Shown in pieces: positions 62,424 through 64,000 of a stretch of 64,000 nt of DNA. The DNA lies in assembly GCA_032207245.1 (NCBI GenBank), contig CM063498.1, positions 57,415,670-57,479,669 of the forward strand. Reading direction: 5' to 3'. Positions within the stretch are counted from its first letter, which is position 1; each line of letters starts with the position of its first letter. The notes under the pieces are model-generated. The model was not told the DNA's origin. It ran no database searches and saw only the letters and a list, made by a program, of their open reading frames with translations. Source of the stretch: Pardosa pseudoannulata (taxonomy: Eukaryota; Arthropoda; Arachnida; Araneae; Lycosidae). The translations under genes were made by a program, and so were the position numbers.

Positions 62424-62880
62424 CAATATATATATACATTTTATATACATACATTATATACATTTATATATAGATATTAAATATACATATATATATTATA
62501 TATAAAAATATATATACATATTATATATACAATATATACTTTTTTTTCATATTATCATATATATATAATAAAATAAAAAATTTTTATACATATATATACA
62601 TAATATATTATATACAAATATATATACATACAGAAATATATACAAATATATATATATAAACATATAATATATATATATATATATATATACATATAAAAAT
62701 ATACTAATATCTATATATATATTTATATATATATATACATATATATATATACATTTTTAAATACATATATATACATATATTTTTCATATGTATACATATA
62801 TATATATACATACTTTTATATATATATATATAATAAATATATATATATAATATATATAACAAATATATATATATAACTGT
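58336..62880. other. Extremely AT-rich, low-complexity region
   Basis: Almost only A and T, with long homopolymers and broken (AT)n tracts, especially 61280-61800 and 62270-62880. No gene, RNA or clean repeat can be supported. Part of the composition may be an artefact of lost bases in the consensus. Confidence 0.8.
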
Positions 62881-63036
62881 ATGTAGTTACCAAAAGACTA
62901 AAATATAACACATAGATGCACCTTAACACTTTAAAAAGTGTAAACAAATATCTCAAGCAAAATATTAATATTTTGTTGTAATTTTTAAAGATATTAACAT
63001 GTCAAAATATTAATTTATTAACTTTTTTTGTTTCAG

Positions 63037-63161
63037 AAAAAAGTGGTAGAATCAAAAACAACAAAGTATCTGCTGTAAATGCTCATATTTATTGTGAAGT
63101 TGAAATCCTAAGAAACAATAGGCCAGGTGCATTTTGTTTAATTATTAAAGAAGAATTTTGA
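63037..63161 (+). other. Weak exon candidate
   Basis: A pyrimidine-rich tract ending TTTTTTTGTTTCAG (acceptor AG at 63035-63036) precedes about 41 open codons, containing VSAVNAHIYCEVEILRNN, closed by TGA at 63159-63161. This is the only coding-like patch in the last 6 kb. No homologue is recognised and the upstream exon, if any, is not visible. Confidence 0.2.
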
Positions 63162-63278
63162 TCAAATATAAGATTTGTTAAAAAATATATTAACTTGAAC
63201 AGTTTTCAGCCATTTCTCTTTTATAACAGTTAATAAAAATAATTTGAACAGTATTGTATGTCCTATTTAGTCAACCTA

Positions 63279-63490
63279 CCCCATACAGCGGGGCACGTTG
63301 GGACATTGGAAAGGTATTTTTCTTTTATTACTCTTTAACTAAATGAGATATTAAGTAGATTTAATGTTTGTAAAAAGCAGATATGATGTCAATATAATCA
63401 TGAATACTTATTTTTTTTTAATTAGCTTTAAAAAAAATTCATAAAAATTGTTAACTGAAAAGTGTCCCAAGGTGCCCCGGTCTCCCTAAG
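63279..63490. mobile_element. Short inverted-repeat element (MITE-like)
   Basis: GCGGGGCACGTTGGGACATT at 63289-63308 is mirrored by AGTGTCCCAAGGTGCCCCGG at 63461-63480. The arms pair over about 18 bases with two mismatches around a loop of about 150 bp. Family and target duplication undetermined. Confidence 0.5.
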
Positions 63491-64000
63491 AAAATATTAT
63501 GTACCCATGTGGTCCTTTATTCAGGAAATAATATTATTATAACATTCCCTAATTAAGCATAATTCTGAGAATTTATTTAACCCTTCCAATAAGCAATGCA
63601 AGCTATCATTAAAGATCATTCTCAGTAATGTCCAGAATGAAAACATTTTTAAGATCCACATTAGGACAGTAAAAATTAAGTAGTTTATCATTATTTTATA
63701 TAGAAAAAGAGTTATTAAATAACTCTAGTAATTATGACAAACTAATTGATGAGTTTGCAGAATTAAAAATGAGAAAAAGGCAATATAACTAATCAATCTG
63801 GGTATATTTGTTTAAGTATTATTGTTTGTTTTAATAAATTGCTTATTTAATTTTTGTACATGTACATTATTTTTTTCCATTTACTTCTTGGAATCCGATA
63901 ATTAAATAGAACTACATACTATATGCTTTAAAACCAAACTAACAAACACAAAGTATGTGTCATGACTGAAAAATAGACCTGGAATTACAACTTTGCCTAG
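63491..64000. other. Anonymous AT-rich DNA at the window end
   Basis: No gene or repeat recognised. Confidence 0.5.

Overview
The window is AT-rich, repeat-dense nuclear DNA of an arthropod. Two complete single-exon innexin genes (invertebrate gap-junction proteins) and BEL/Pao, hAT, mariner, pogo, piggyBac and Helitron elements place it among invertebrates with confidence. An arachnid, probably a spider, is my inference from the general look of the transposon remains and base composition; the sequence alone does not prove it. No bacterial-type operon, CRISPR array or prophage is present.

Layout. 0.15-6.67 kb: a nearly intact, very young BEL/Pao LTR retrotransposon on the minus strand, with two almost identical LTRs, a primer-binding site, a polypurine tract and one long gag-pol frame. 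6.7-27.9 kb: no host gene seen; a mosaic of tRNA-derived SINE copies, an internally deleted mariner, an internally deleted pogo/Tigger element, a non-autonomous Helitron, several hAT copies with perfect 8-bp target duplications, a non-LTR retrotransposon RNase H fragment, a piggyBac-type MITE and a 102-bp tandem repeat. 28.0-29.1 kb: innexin A (minus). 29.8-46.0 kb: more mobile-element debris, including second, inverted copies of elements already seen upstream. 46.6-51.4 kb: innexin B (minus, inx2-like) within a segment that interrupts a roughly 575-bp repeat. 51.5-52.3 kb: a long AT dinucleotide tract inside an inverted repeat. 53.9-58.3 kb: a longer Helitron copy, a 127-bp tandem array and a damaged third Helitron-like copy. 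58.3-62.9 kb: extremely AT-rich sequence whose repeats seem to have lost bases, probably at least partly a consensus or assembly defect. 63-64 kb: normal composition returns, with a small inverted-repeat element and one weak exon candidate.

How the genes relate. The two innexins lie on the same strand about 18.6 kb apart, have the same architecture (four membrane segments, two cysteines in each extracellular loop, YYQWV signature) and look like diverged members of a local gene pair; innexin B is the closer to insect Innexin-2. Everything else recognisable is selfish DNA. I found no convincing new biological system. The observations most worth checking are the phase-preserving interruption of the repeat by the innexin B segment, the large AT-rich palindrome, and the deletion-type decay after 56.6 kb. 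Boundaries of repeats were set by eye and may be off by several bases unless target duplications are given.
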